A stretch of 37,046 nucleotides of DNA, taken from a virus. Below the pieces are notes generated by a model. The model made no database searches and was not told where the DNA came from. It saw nothing but the letters and a program-made list of their open reading frames with translations. This document shows positions 14,893 to 22,928 of this stretch, in pieces (position 1 is the stretch's first letter; each line of letters opens with the position of its first letter). A program made the translations under genes and the position numbers. The stretch covers positions 1 to 37,046 of IMG/VR virus record IMGVR_UViG_3300000128_000008. One strand, written 5' to 3'.

Positions 14893-15362
14893 GTCTATAC
14901 ACAGAAATTTTTAAAATACATCCTTATTTAAAATCTATTAGAACACTAGAAGAGAAATACTTTTCAATTGACATTAAATTCTCTAAAACTTGGAGATTAC
15001 CTAAAGAATATGTTAATGAAAGTAAAGTTCTTGAACACCAAAGTGATGAGCCTAACAAAAGATATATTTCTTTTGTCTCTAAATTAGAGGAATCCGATTT
15101 AAACGAAACAATCAATAACATCGAAAAAATTATTGATTATAATATAGAAAGAGAAGAAAAAGAAAATCTTTTTAAGGTTAAAATTAAGGATTTAAAAGAA
15201 GTGTTTGAAAAAGAAAGGTTAGAAGATTTAAGAAATTTGGAATTTGATATACCGTCTTATGAGGAGGAATTACCTGAAGAAGAATATACGTTAAATAGTA
15301 TTGAAGATAATGAACAAAGAGAAACAGATAGATTGGTATCAGAAGGAGCTAACAAAGGATAA
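14889..15362 (+). CDS. Hypothetical protein (157 aa)
   Basis: N-terminal alpha/beta region (YTEIFKIHPYLKSIRTLEEK) followed by an acidic helical second half (KENLFKVKIKDLKEVFEKE). No recognised family. Translationally coupled to the membrane peptide before it, and its 3' end overlaps the next gene by 53 bases. Confidence 0.6.
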   Translation: MSLYTEIFKIHPYLKSIRTLEEKYFSIDIKFSKTWRLPKEYVNESKVLEHQSDEPNKRYISFVSKLEESDLNETINNIEKIIDYNIEREEKENLFKVKIKDLKEVFEKERLEDLRNLEFDIPSYEEELPEEEYTLNSIEDNEQRETDRLVSEGANKG

Positions 15363-15492
15363 ACAACAACTTGAAAGAAGCAAGAATAAGATAATAATGG
15401 GTTTAACCGGTTTATCTAAAGAAGATATACTTCCAAAACCAATTAAAAAAATTAATATATGGCAAAGACTGAAGAAGGTGATATTGGGGTAA
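15310..15492 (+). CDS. Small basic helical protein in overlap (60 aa)
   Basis: Starts at an ATG (MNKEKQIDWYQKELTKDK) within the previous gene in another frame; a TTG nine bases earlier is a less likely start. Helical with a hydrophobic C terminus (INIWQRLKKVILG) and a short GLSKEDILPKP motif. Its 3' end overlaps the next gene by 34 bases. The amino acid pattern looks protein-like, and similar small genes end the same way in related phages as far as I recall, so I keep it. Function unknown. Confidence 0.55.
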   Translation: MNKEKQIDWYQKELTKDKQQLERSKNKIIMGLTGLSKEDILPKPIKKINIWQRLKKVILG

Positions 15493-15683
15493 TTGAGAAG
15501 TTAGCGGTAATTGCTGACGCTATGGAGGATTTATTTTCTGACGGTAAAATCATTGGTGTTTTTGAACTTAAAAAAAAAGAATTTAAAAAAGTTCAAAAAA
15601 ACTTTAGGGATATAGACCGAAGTCATACCAAATTTAAAATCGACATTTCAGGTATTGAATTTGTTTTTATTTTGGATGAGTAG
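15459..15683 (+). CDS. Hypothetical protein (74 aa)
   Basis: A compact alpha/beta protein (VIEKLAVIADAMEDLFSDGK, ISGIEFVFILDE). It starts in the 3' end of the gene before and converges on a minus-strand gene, overlapping its end by 17 bases. No known family. Confidence 0.55.
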   Translation: MAKTEEGDIGVIEKLAVIADAMEDLFSDGKIIGVFELKKKEFKKVQKNFRDIDRSHTKFKIDISGIEFVFILDE

Positions 15684-16305
15684 TTGATAGTCTAATTAGA
15701 TAATCTTTTGGATATCCTTCTTTAACCAAAATATCATATAAATATTTTCTATGAGTGGTTGTATAATCTTTAACGAACATACAGTCACTTTTTTTTGTGC
15801 TTTTAAAATGGTCCGTTAAGGAATCAATCAATCGATTGGCGTCTTCAGATGTTTTAAGTGTGAACAGATTAAAGATATTATCATTCTGTACCACTATTTT
15901 ATTATTTAATTTCGAAACTAATTTTAATCCTGTGACAGACAAGTATTTTTTAGTTAGATAGTCAACAGAAATTTTTTCCTTAGTTTGGTAATCTAAAATA
16001 GATTCTTCAACCAAATAAGGATTAATGTTTATTATTGAGAATTTACCACCTTCAACGATTATTTTATTATGTCTACCAAATTCATCTTTAGAATATAAGT
16101 CTTTACCGTCGTCACCAACTTCAACTAAAGCTAATTCATATTCACATTTAACCCCATTTTCGTAATTTCTACTAAAAATAACATTAGAAGATTCTTTAAT
16201 TTTAGATTTGTAAAATAATTTAGCTCTTTTACGCGTCTTAAATTTCTTGATTATTCGTTTTTTTACGTTATTTTTAAATAAAACTATTAAATAGTTGTGA
16301 GACAT
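15667..16305 (-). CDS. Hypothetical phage protein (212 aa)
   Basis: N-terminal 60 residues are basic and beta/alpha (LIVLFKNNVKKRIIKKF, TRKRAKLFYKSKI), followed by an alpha/beta domain. No catalytic motif or membrane segment. It is divergent from dnaJ with only 32 bases between start codons; the gap contains A/T-rich promoter-like sequence in both directions but no exact consensus. Confidence 0.6.
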   Translation of the reverse strand: MSHNYLIVLFKNNVKKRIIKKFKTRKRAKLFYKSKIKESSNVIFSRNYENGVKCEYELALVEVGDDGKDLYSKDEFGRHNKIIVEGGKFSIININPYLVEESILDYQTKEKISVDYLTKKYLSVTGLKLVSKLNNKIVVQNDNIFNLFTLKTSEDANRLIDSLTDHFKSTKKSDCMFVKDYTTTHRKYLYDILVKEGYPKDYLIRLSTTHPK

Positions 16306-16337
16306 AGTTATATGTTTTATCTAAATATAATACATTT

Positions 16338-17249
16338 ATGAATAATTTCTACAATACATTAGGTGTTAATGAGAACGCCACAAAAGAAGAGATAAAAAAA
16401 GCTTATAGAAAACTTGCGGTTAAGCACCATCCTGATAAAGGGGGTGATGAGAGTATGTTTAAAAATATAAATGAGGCGTACGGTACGTTAGGGGATGAAA
16501 GTAAAAGGGCTCAATATGATAATCGTCATAACAACCCATTTGGAGGTCAATCTGGTGGTCAAGACCCATTTGGAGATTTCTTTAGAGGGTTTACTCAGAG
16601 AAGAAAAAAACCTACGGCACCTGAGACCATAGTTAATGTTGATGTTGGGGCTGTTGAATCTTACTTAGGTTCTGAAAAAATAATAACTTATAATAGAAAA
16701 GATAAATGTGGCACTTGTAGTGGTTCAGGTGGTAATAAAAATAAATGTGGTACTTGTAACGGTGATGGGTTTAGAACAATTAACGTCGGTAATGGATTAT
16801 TTAGTCAGGTTGTTAGACAAACTTGTCATGTGTGTAATGGTGAGGGACATATATTTATAAAAAGATGTGGTGGTTGTAATGGTAGTACAACTAATACTAA
16901 AACCGAAAGTATTAAAATAAAAGTCCCCGTTGGTATAGATAATGGACAATTTCTTAGGTTACAAGGTAAAGGTGATTATTTCAAAGGTCTTTATGGTAAT
17001 TTGGTTATTAAGGTAAATTTAATACCGGAAAATGGTTTTGAGAAGAATGGTGATAATTTAATATATGATGCGGTGTTTAGTAAAAATGATTTGAGTAAGA
17101 GTACGTATTCCGTACCTCACCCAACAGGGGAGTTATTGGTCACTATGCCTAAAATATTTGATACACTTAAACCCCTAAGGGTTAAGTCTAAGGGGTATAA
17201 TGGTGGGGACCTATATGTTAATTTGGTTGTTCGGTTTGAACGAAATTAA
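16338..17249 (+). CDS. dnaJ: DnaJ-family co-chaperone
   Basis: Hsp40 that stimulates host DnaK. J domain at 3-62 with the HPD triad at 31-33; Gly/Phe-rich linker at about 66-85 (NNPFGGQSGG); four-fold zinc region with C124/C127, C137/C140, C163/C166 and C177/C180 (CGTCSGSG, CGTCNGDG, CHVCNGEG, CGGCNGS, the last without the closing Gly). The substrate-binding domain is shorter than in bacterial DnaJ (303 versus about 375 residues) and the dimerisation tail is missing. A phage copy likely supports folding or assembly of virion or replication proteins, or redirects host DnaK. Confidence 0.88.
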   Translation: MNNFYNTLGVNENATKEEIKKAYRKLAVKHHPDKGGDESMFKNINEAYGTLGDESKRAQYDNRHNNPFGGQSGGQDPFGDFFRGFTQRRKKPTAPETIVNVDVGAVESYLGSEKIITYNRKDKCGTCSGSGGNKNKCGTCNGDGFRTINVGNGLFSQVVRQTCHVCNGEGHIFIKRCGGCNGSTTNTKTESIKIKVPVGIDNGQFLRLQGKGDYFKGLYGNLVIKVNLIPENGFEKNGDNLIYDAVFSKNDLSKSTYSVPHPTGELLVTMPKIFDTLKPLRVKSKGYNGGDLYVNLVVRFERN

Positions 17250-17444
17250 TTAAAAGATAAGTTTAATTAATTGTATTGTACCGTAAATTGACGCGAATAA
17301 CATATAAAAACCAAGGAAAACCATTCCCCAATGACTAATTTTTAGTCCCGGGTTTTTACAAGACTTACAGTCTTTTGATTTTTTACCTTTAGTTAATGGT
17401 ATGTTTTTAATAACTTCAACGTCTTCAAATTCAATATCTTTCAT
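17250..17444 (-). CDS. Small single-span membrane protein with CKSC (64 aa)
   Basis: A hydrophilic N terminus (VEVIKNIPLTKGKKSKDCKSC) and one C-terminal transmembrane helix (WGMVFLGFYMLFASIYG). This arrangement recurs in large Bacteroidetes phages. It is convergent with dnaJ, their stop codons touching. A TATTTATA element lies 24 bases upstream on the minus strand. Function unknown. Confidence 0.6.
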   Translation of the reverse strand: MKDIEFEDVEVIKNIPLTKGKKSKDCKSCKNPGLKISHWGMVFLGFYMLFASIYGTIQLIKLIF

Positions 17445-17460
17445 AACTTTTTTATTATAA

Positions 17461-17468
17461 TATAAATA
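17461..17468 (-). promoter_or_regulatory. TATTTAT-type element before the 17444 gene
   Basis: Minus-strand TATTTATA starting 24 bases upstream of the ATG at 17444, followed by an A-rich leader (TTATAATAAAAAAG). Same layout as the plus-strand copies. Confidence 0.45.
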
Positions 17469-17556
17469 AAGTTTAAAGTAAAAACAATAGTAACCGAGTT
17501 GATTATTATGATGATATTGATTATAATTAAGTAATAAAATAAAAATACAGAAAAAA

Positions 17557-18405
17557 ATGATAAGTTATATTGGAGGTAAGAGTAAGATGAAAAATTTCAT
17601 TGTACCATTTATACCTAAAGACATGGAGACATACGTAGAAGGATTTGGAGGAATGTTTTGGATATTCTTCGGAATGAAGTTGGAGAATTATCCCAACCTA
17701 AAGAGAGTTGTTTATAATGACTTTAACCCGTTAAACTATAATCTATTTCGTTGTGTAATTGACCACCAACGATTATTAGAAGAGTGTAATAAATTGACAG
17801 TTCAAGAGAAAGGGGTTGTACCAACTAAACCTATTTGTTTAGAAAACTTCAACAAATTTCAGGGGGAAATTTATTCTGATGATTTAGTAATTGGTGATGA
17901 ACCTAATTATGTGGTTGCGGCTAAATATGTGTACGTATTAACCCAAGTTTTTTCAGGGGCGAACCCTGGTAAGTCTAAATTTATTGACTTAAAAGGTAAG
18001 TACCATTCAAAATTCACATCATTTAAGAATAAATTAGGTAAGTCTGAATATCAAAAACTTTTTGAATCAATAACTCACGTTGAAAACTTAGATTTCCAAG
18101 ATGTTATTGAAAAGTATGATAGTCCTACCACATATTTCTATATGGACCCACCTTACTATATTGTTGGGGAGGGTAGTTATTATTCTAATCACGACTTTGG
18201 TAGAGAAGACCACGAAAGGTTATCTAATTCATTAAAAGAGGCTGAGGGTAAATTTAGTTTATCTTATTATGATTTTGATTTATTACATGAGTGGTTCCCT
18301 CAAGATGAGTACACTTGGAAGAGAAAGGAATTTGTTAAAGCGGCTGCTGCTAAAAAGGGTAAGAAACAAACTAAGGGTGAGGAGTTATTAATTATGGATT
18401 ATTAA
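17557..18405 (+). CDS. dam: DNA adenine methyltransferase, Dam/D12 class
   Basis: Transfers methyl from SAM to N6 of adenine. Features: SYIGGKSKM at the N terminus, motif I region YVEGFGGMFW (28-35), motif IV DPPYY at 197-201, and a C-terminal GEELLIMDY typical of D12-class enzymes. Length (282) is normal. The target site cannot be read from sequence. No restriction endonuclease is adjacent, so it is an orphan enzyme that probably protects phage DNA. A leader of about 110 bases without a clear promoter precedes it. Confidence 0.88.
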   Translation: MISYIGGKSKMKNFIVPFIPKDMETYVEGFGGMFWIFFGMKLENYPNLKRVVYNDFNPLNYNLFRCVIDHQRLLEECNKLTVQEKGVVPTKPICLENFNKFQGEIYSDDLVIGDEPNYVVAAKYVYVLTQVFSGANPGKSKFIDLKGKYHSKFTSFKNKLGKSEYQKLFESITHVENLDFQDVIEKYDSPTTYFYMDPPYYIVGEGSYYSNHDFGREDHERLSNSLKEAEGKFSLSYYDFDLLHEWFPQDEYTWKRKEFVKAAAAKKGKKQTKGEELLIMDY

Positions 18406-18479
18406 TTAAATTACTTTTCATTAATTAATTATATTTATAGTGAGAAGGATATGTATTATGTTAATTTAAAAATAAGTGT

Positions 18480-18487
18480 TATCTTTG
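18480..18487 (+). promoter_or_regulatory. Candidate TAnnTTTG element upstream of 18541
   Basis: TATCTTTG, 53 bases before the ATG at 18541. No good -33 element is seen, so it is weaker than the others; the TATTTAT element at 18516 lies downstream of it. Confidence 0.35.
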
Positions 18488-18515
18488 TTAAACTTAATAT
18501 TTCGAGAAAGTGAAG

Positions 18516-18529
18516 TATTTATAAATAAA
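18516..18529 (+). promoter_or_regulatory. TATTTATAAATAAA element, putative phage promoter
   Basis: Starts 25 bases before the ATG at 18541 and also contains the exact T4 late-promoter octamer TATAAATA at 18520-18527. Another TATTTATAG is at 18432-18440. Confidence 0.5.
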
Positions 18530-18540
18530 TTAAAAAATAT

Positions 18541-19917
18541 ATGAGAGCGACAAAAATTTTAAGCCAATTAATAGTTGAAAATTCTAGATTTCAAGTACTT
18601 TATAATAAGCTAGTGGCCCCTAAACAAAAAAAAGGTGATGAATCAGGTAAACCTAAAAAGGGAATTATGGATTTTGAAGTTTTAAAGGCGATTATTCTTG
18701 CCGACCCCACAACTAAGGCTCCTGAAGGTTATGATATTGATACCTTATCTTTAGAAGATATGGATAATGTTAAAGTTGGGAAATATTCTCAGTGGTTACT
18801 AAAGAATTTTGTTAATTCACCTCTTACTCAAGAGGAGAAAGAATATGATTGGAAAAGTCGTGAATATAAAAATGCTGTTCAAAGGGCTAAAGACCTTTTT
18901 ATGGAGGATTTATATAAAACGACGGATGACCTTAAAAAGTTCGACAAGTTTAAACAATACCTACCTCAAGAGGAAAGAGATATTAATAAATTTACAGTAG
19001 ATTCGTTATTTCAAACTATGGATAATTTCGTAATCCCTGAGAAATTTAAAAAGGCTCAAGATGAGAAAACGGCTAAAAAATCGAGAGACGGTTTTAATCA
19101 TGCTGGTGGTGAGATAGTTTTTGAAGGTCCTAATTGGACTATGATTAGAATTAAAGATTCAGGTCAGATAGGTAAAGATGCTGCCATTTATTATGGTGGT
19201 TTTCACGACCATGAAAATGGAGAGACAAGATGGTGTACATCAAGTCCGGGGTTAAGTTATTTTGATAGTTATATTAAAAATGGTCCTCTTTATGTGATAT
19301 TCCCTAATGATGATAAAGGTGAATTAGGTGGTAGGACAGGTTTACCTAAAGAGAGATATCAATTCCACTTCCCATCTAACCAATATATGGATAGAGATGA
19401 TAGGTCAGTTAATTTAGTTGAGTTGTTAGGTGGTAAAATGTCTGAGTTAAAAGATTTCTTCAAACCGGAATTTGCTAAAGGGTTGACTAGCCCCACTGGT
19501 GAAAAAGTTGAGGTTAATTACCCTGATTCGGCAGCGGGTAAGTTCATCGCTCTTTATGGGTTTGATGAATTATTCACATCTCTACCTGAAAACATTGAAA
19601 GGTTATTTGTTTCTAATAAGTCTAAAGAAAAGATTGCGTTAATAGTTCCATCTACTATAACTAGATTTAAGAATCTATCGGTATTATTATTTCAAAATAT
19701 AGTTAAAGAGTTACCTGAGAATTTAGGTGAATTATCAAAACTTACAATAATTTCACTACCTGATAATAAAGATTTAGAATCGTTACCGGAAAGTATTGTT
19801 GATTTAGATGATTTATCTTTCATTCAATTGAAAGGTTCTAACCCTAACCTAAAAATACCTGAAAAATTATTAGAGAATTTGGATGATGTGGGTAATGGGT
19901 TCTATTATAAAGTTTAA
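18541..19917 (+). CDS. WCT-motif protein with C-terminal leucine-rich repeats (458 aa)
   Basis: Short N-terminal tag (MRATKILSQLIVENS), a helical part to ~170, then a domain around 190-320 with RWCTSSPG (W231, C232, T233), GPLYVIFPND, YQFHFPSNQYMDRDD and NLVELLGG. This WCT/YQFHF/MDRDD pattern recurs in large phages, but I know no experimental function. Residues about 370-455 hold leucine-rich repeats (KELPENLGELSKLTIISLPD, LESLPESIVDLDDLSFIQL). LRRs usually bind proteins. The tag and the TATTTAT promoter suggest a virion-associated or injected protein. Confidence 0.6.
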   Translation: MRATKILSQLIVENSRFQVLYNKLVAPKQKKGDESGKPKKGIMDFEVLKAIILADPTTKAPEGYDIDTLSLEDMDNVKVGKYSQWLLKNFVNSPLTQEEKEYDWKSREYKNAVQRAKDLFMEDLYKTTDDLKKFDKFKQYLPQEERDINKFTVDSLFQTMDNFVIPEKFKKAQDEKTAKKSRDGFNHAGGEIVFEGPNWTMIRIKDSGQIGKDAAIYYGGFHDHENGETRWCTSSPGLSYFDSYIKNGPLYVIFPNDDKGELGGRTGLPKERYQFHFPSNQYMDRDDRSVNLVELLGGKMSELKDFFKPEFAKGLTSPTGEKVEVNYPDSAAGKFIALYGFDELFTSLPENIERLFVSNKSKEKIALIVPSTITRFKNLSVLLFQNIVKELPENLGELSKLTIISLPDNKDLESLPESIVDLDDLSFIQLKGSNPNLKIPEKLLENLDDVGNGFYYKV

Positions 19918-19918
19918 A

Positions 19919-19950
19919 TTGGGTTATTCCAATAATATTCTTTATATTTG
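19919..19950 (+). promoter_or_regulatory. Bacteroidetes-type promoter
   Basis: TTG at 19919-19921, 21-base spacer, TATATTTG at 19943-19950. The ATG at 19978 is 28 bases on. Confidence 0.65.
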
Positions 19951-19977
19951 ATAATAATAAATACTAATTAAAATAAT

Positions 19978-20262
19978 ATGGGGATAGTAGAGGTGGATAT
20001 GTATGTTAATCAATTTAAGGTGTTTTTTGACAAGAACCCAGATGACTTAACAGAATTAATAGGGGATATATTGGTAAGTGATTTCTATAATGAGGTTAAA
20101 ACTCAATCATCATTAAATTATGAAAATGGGGATGAGGTTTCTCTAACACAAAAACAAATTATTAACATTGTAATTAAGTTAAAGTCGCCAAATAAAGAAA
20201 TTGAAGACAAAGTTTATAATATATTTCAAAATACTAATTTTGGAAAAATATGTTTAAATTAG
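19978..20262 (+). CDS. Hypothetical protein (94 aa)
   Basis: A small acidic helical protein (QFKVFFDKNPDDLTELIGDI). No motif recognised. It has its own host-type promoter and is followed immediately by another host-type promoter, so it appears to be a single-gene unit. Confidence 0.55.
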   Translation: MGIVEVDMYVNQFKVFFDKNPDDLTELIGDILVSDFYNEVKTQSSLNYENGDEVSLTQKQIINIVIKLKSPNKEIEDKVYNIFQNTNFGKICLN

Positions 20263-20263
20263 A

Positions 20264-20295
20264 TTTGTTAATCTTAAAAAAGTTCCATATATTTG
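20264..20295 (+). promoter_or_regulatory. Bacteroidetes-type promoter inside an inverted repeat
   Basis: TTTG at 20264-20267, 20-base spacer, TATATTTG at 20288-20295: a near-ideal match. The -7 element overlaps the left arm of the inverted repeat at 20281-20316. Confidence 0.75.
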
Positions 20296-20316
20296 TAAAA
20301 ACAAGTATATGGAACT
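20281..20316 (+). repeat. Perfect 10-bp inverted repeat over promoter and start codon (possible operator)
   Basis: AGTTCCATAT (20281-20290) and ATATGGAACT (20307-20316) with 16 bases between. The left arm covers the 5' part of the -7 element and the right arm covers the ATG at 20309. It could be a repressor site, or a hairpin if transcription starts upstream. Confidence 0.65.
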
Positions 20317-21982
20317 TTTATTTAAAGACGTTTTTAATTTATATTCTACGGACATTTATCTACCGTATAATAATATAAATAGTGTTGACAAATCAGAATG
20401 GTGTCATGATGTTAATCTCAAAGATTTTGATTCTTATATTAAAAATTATGGTAATCCATGTTCGAAATTAAACCACATAAGGTTTACGGTGGTTCTTGAA
20501 AGAAATGAAGAGAAAATATGTTTAAAAATTTTTTACTTAGAAAAAAATAGACGTTTATCTAAAAAATTCTTCAAAAAGACAACTCGAATTCAATTTATCA
20601 CATACAGGATTAAAGATAGTGCGGTGTTTTATGGGTCGGTCGATAATTACCATAGAAAAAGGGGGAGTTCAAAATATTTACGAAGATTTGTGTTTGGCCA
20701 AAAAGACATTATAATGGATATGGTTCGTGAATTAAGATATGTTCATGGGAGAAAAGAAGTTGTTGATGAAATAAATTTAATTAAAGACGTTGAAAGACCT
20801 GTTAAAAAATTTATCGAAATTATTAGCGAAGGTAAAGGTAGTGATTCGGAAACATTATATAAGTTTATATTAGAAAAACAAGGGGTAAAATATCCCAATA
20901 ATGTAATGTCATTCGTAGATTCCCAAAGCCCGACCGTTAATAAAAAAAATAGGGAAACTTTTGGGGGGAAGTATATTGATGCTTTTATGAGTCTTAGAGG
21001 TTATAAAGGTAAAAAGATAAAGAGAGTCTTACATAGTGTTAATTCATTTAATTCTCAAGCGTTTAACAATTTAATAGACTTTTTTGGGTTAAGTTATGTT
21101 CTTGATACCTCTACAGATGAAGAATTAAGGGATATATTTCAATATAAAGATTTAAATAATTTCCTTGTTAGGAAACCTTTTAAATCAAATTTTAATAGAA
21201 TTGAAAAACTTAATATTTTTAAAATATGTTTATTAGGTGTTAAAGGTTCGTTAGATAGTATATCTATTATGGACCATTTAAATTTTCATAGTAGGATAAA
21301 TAAATTTGAAAAATGTAAGTGGCTATCTAAAGACGTTAATGGGTTTATGTCTGAGCATATTTTATGGTCTGATAAAGTTTCCTCATATGATAATGGGGAT
21401 TTTAATAGGGTTTATAGTAAAAATTTTATTATAGGTGTTGAAAATATTATAAAGGGTGATAAGACAAAATTCTTACCCGTGGTATTAAAAAACAGTGAAG
21501 AATATAATGAAGAATCTATAATCCAAAGTAATTGTGTTAGAACATATGTTAAACGACCTGAATCTTTAATAATATCATTAAGAGATGTGGGGAACAGTAA
21601 TGAGAGGGTTACCATAGAATATAGGATAAAGTTTGATGGTAAAATTTTGGAATTGAATAGGGTGCAATCTTTAGGTAGGTTTAATAGTCGTTTAGATGAT
21701 TATTGGAATTATCCGATAAAACTATTAGACGACCGGATTTATAATATGGTTAAAGATGGGTTATTTACTGACTTGGGTGTTGAGGTTAATTTTAATAATG
21801 TTAAAATTAAAAGTGGATACAAGGTAAATGAGGTTACTATTTCCAAAGTTTTACCAATGAATAATGATGTTTCGATTACTAACTATAAAATTGAATGGGA
21901 GTACGATGAAAAAATTAATGCGATTGGTTATAAATCAAATGAATTCAATATTTATGTTAACGATATAGATATGGATTTTTAA
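20309..21982 (+). CDS. PcfJ-like protein (557 aa)
   Basis: A large basic protein. Residues about 400-470 contain SIIQSNCVRTYVKRPESLII (C409), ISLRD, ERVTIEYRI and LNRVQSLGRFNS, in the order of the PcfJ-like family motif (a Cys-Val-Tyr block, 'SLR', 'TIEY', then Q..G..N). PcfJ-like proteins occur on plasmids, phages and mobile elements; their activity is not defined. The first 400 residues are not recognised. Its promoter and start codon lie in an inverted repeat, so expression seems controlled. The family call is by eye. Confidence 0.5.
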   Translation: MELLFKDVFNLYSTDIYLPYNNINSVDKSEWCHDVNLKDFDSYIKNYGNPCSKLNHIRFTVVLERNEEKICLKIFYLEKNRRLSKKFFKKTTRIQFITYRIKDSAVFYGSVDNYHRKRGSSKYLRRFVFGQKDIIMDMVRELRYVHGRKEVVDEINLIKDVERPVKKFIEIISEGKGSDSETLYKFILEKQGVKYPNNVMSFVDSQSPTVNKKNRETFGGKYIDAFMSLRGYKGKKIKRVLHSVNSFNSQAFNNLIDFFGLSYVLDTSTDEELRDIFQYKDLNNFLVRKPFKSNFNRIEKLNIFKICLLGVKGSLDSISIMDHLNFHSRINKFEKCKWLSKDVNGFMSEHILWSDKVSSYDNGDFNRVYSKNFIIGVENIIKGDKTKFLPVVLKNSEEYNEESIIQSNCVRTYVKRPESLIISLRDVGNSNERVTIEYRIKFDGKILELNRVQSLGRFNSRLDDYWNYPIKLLDDRIYNMVKDGLFTDLGVEVNFNNVKIKSGYKVNEVTISKVLPMNNDVSITNYKIEWEYDEKINAIGYKSNEFNIYVNDIDMDF

Positions 21983-21991
21983 AAAAATATA

Positions 21992-22330
21992 ATGGAAAAA
22001 AATAAAATACCTGATGAGATTATTAAAATAATCTTTCAACAAATTAATAACGTACCTTCACAATTTGATATTGATTTTGATATTAAATTATTGAATGAGT
22101 CTATTAAAAATAAAAAAAGACTTTGGTATTATGATAGATGTGATGATTTTGGTAATTCATCATACTTCGAAAGTTTAGTGGAGTATGACCATAATGGTAT
22201 TTATATTTATGTGACTTCTAATAAAATTAGTTTATTGTATTTGACTTCGTTAAAATCGAACGTTGACTTTATGGTTGATTCATTATATCGAGTAAATAAA
22301 ATTAAAAAAAATAAAAAAAATGGAAATTAG
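21992..22330 (+). CDS. Hypothetical protein (112 aa)
   Basis: Mixed alpha/beta (PDEIIKIIFQQINNVPSQFD; VEYDHNGIYIYVTSNK), basic C terminus. No known family. It follows the PcfJ-like gene by 9 bases and overlaps the thioredoxin gene by 11 bases. Confidence 0.55.
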   Translation: MEKNKIPDEIIKIIFQQINNVPSQFDIDFDIKLLNESIKNKKRLWYYDRCDDFGNSSYFESLVEYDHNGIYIYVTSNKISLLYLTSLKSNVDFMVDSLYRVNKIKKNKKNGN

Positions 22331-22643
22331 TGAAAAAGAATTAATTGAGAAAATTGACAATGGAGATAATGTTGTTGTAGATTTTTGGGCGGAATTTTGT
22401 GGTCCGTGTAAAGTGATGAAACCATCTTTTGATAAGGTATCAAAAGATTATAGAGAAAGTGGTTCTAATGTTGAGTTATATACGTTAAACTTAGGGAAAT
22501 ACCGTGATTTAGCAACTAAACATGGAATTAGGTCAGTACCGACTATTAAATCATTCAAGGGGGGTGAGGTTTTTCATAGTACAATTGGTTTACAAACAGA
22601 GTCTCAAATAAAAGAATTAGCTCAAAACTTATTGGATGTCTAA
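22320..22643 (+). CDS. Thioredoxin
   Basis: A thiol-disulfide reductase or electron donor. Active site FCGPCK with C27 and C30 (the usual Trp before CGPC is Phe), VVDFWAEF strand before it, and the cis-Pro loop RSVPTIKSF. Length (107) is normal. It overlaps the genes on both sides and is followed by a glutaredoxin-like gene, so the two form a redox pair, perhaps serving a phage ribonucleotide reductase outside the window. Confidence 0.9.
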   Translation: MEISEKELIEKIDNGDNVVVDFWAEFCGPCKVMKPSFDKVSKDYRESGSNVELYTLNLGKYRDLATKHGIRSVPTIKSFKGGEVFHSTIGLQTESQIKELAQNLLDV

Positions 22644-22923
22644 GATAATTATATTGTTTACCATGAAAGGATGTCCATTCTGTGATATGATGAAGGATAA
22701 ATTGAATGAAAATGAAATTGAATTCCATATTAGAGATATTGATGATTATAAAGATGAATACGATTTATTTGTTGAACTGACTGATAATGAATTTGTACCT
22801 TCGTTTATGATTATTAATACTCCTCCTGATTCTCCGGACCCAAAATTATTTGCTCCGGAAAGAGATTTTGATGAAATTGACGATGGTATCAAAATAATAA
22901 AAAAGGAATTAGGTAAAAAATAA
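22636..22923 (+). CDS. Glutaredoxin-like protein
   Basis: Glutaredoxin fold with active site MKGCPFCDMM (C13, C16) after an N-terminal beta strand, and the cis-Pro loop FVPSFMI (P55). An insertion rich in Pro and Asp (TPPDSPDPK) follows and may change partner specificity. The 95-residue length is normal. The gene ends at a strong terminator. Confidence 0.85.
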   Translation: MSKIIILFTMKGCPFCDMMKDKLNENEIEFHIRDIDDYKDEYDLFVELTDNEFVPSFMIINTPPDSPDPKLFAPERDFDEIDDGIKIIKKELGKK

Positions 22924-22928
22924 TTTAT

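Noticed and set aside
22196-22210. TATTTATATTTATG inside a gene, considered as a further phage promoter
   Set aside because: Lies within the coding sequence of the 21992 gene with no start codon at the right distance in a real gene; expected by chance at this A+T content.
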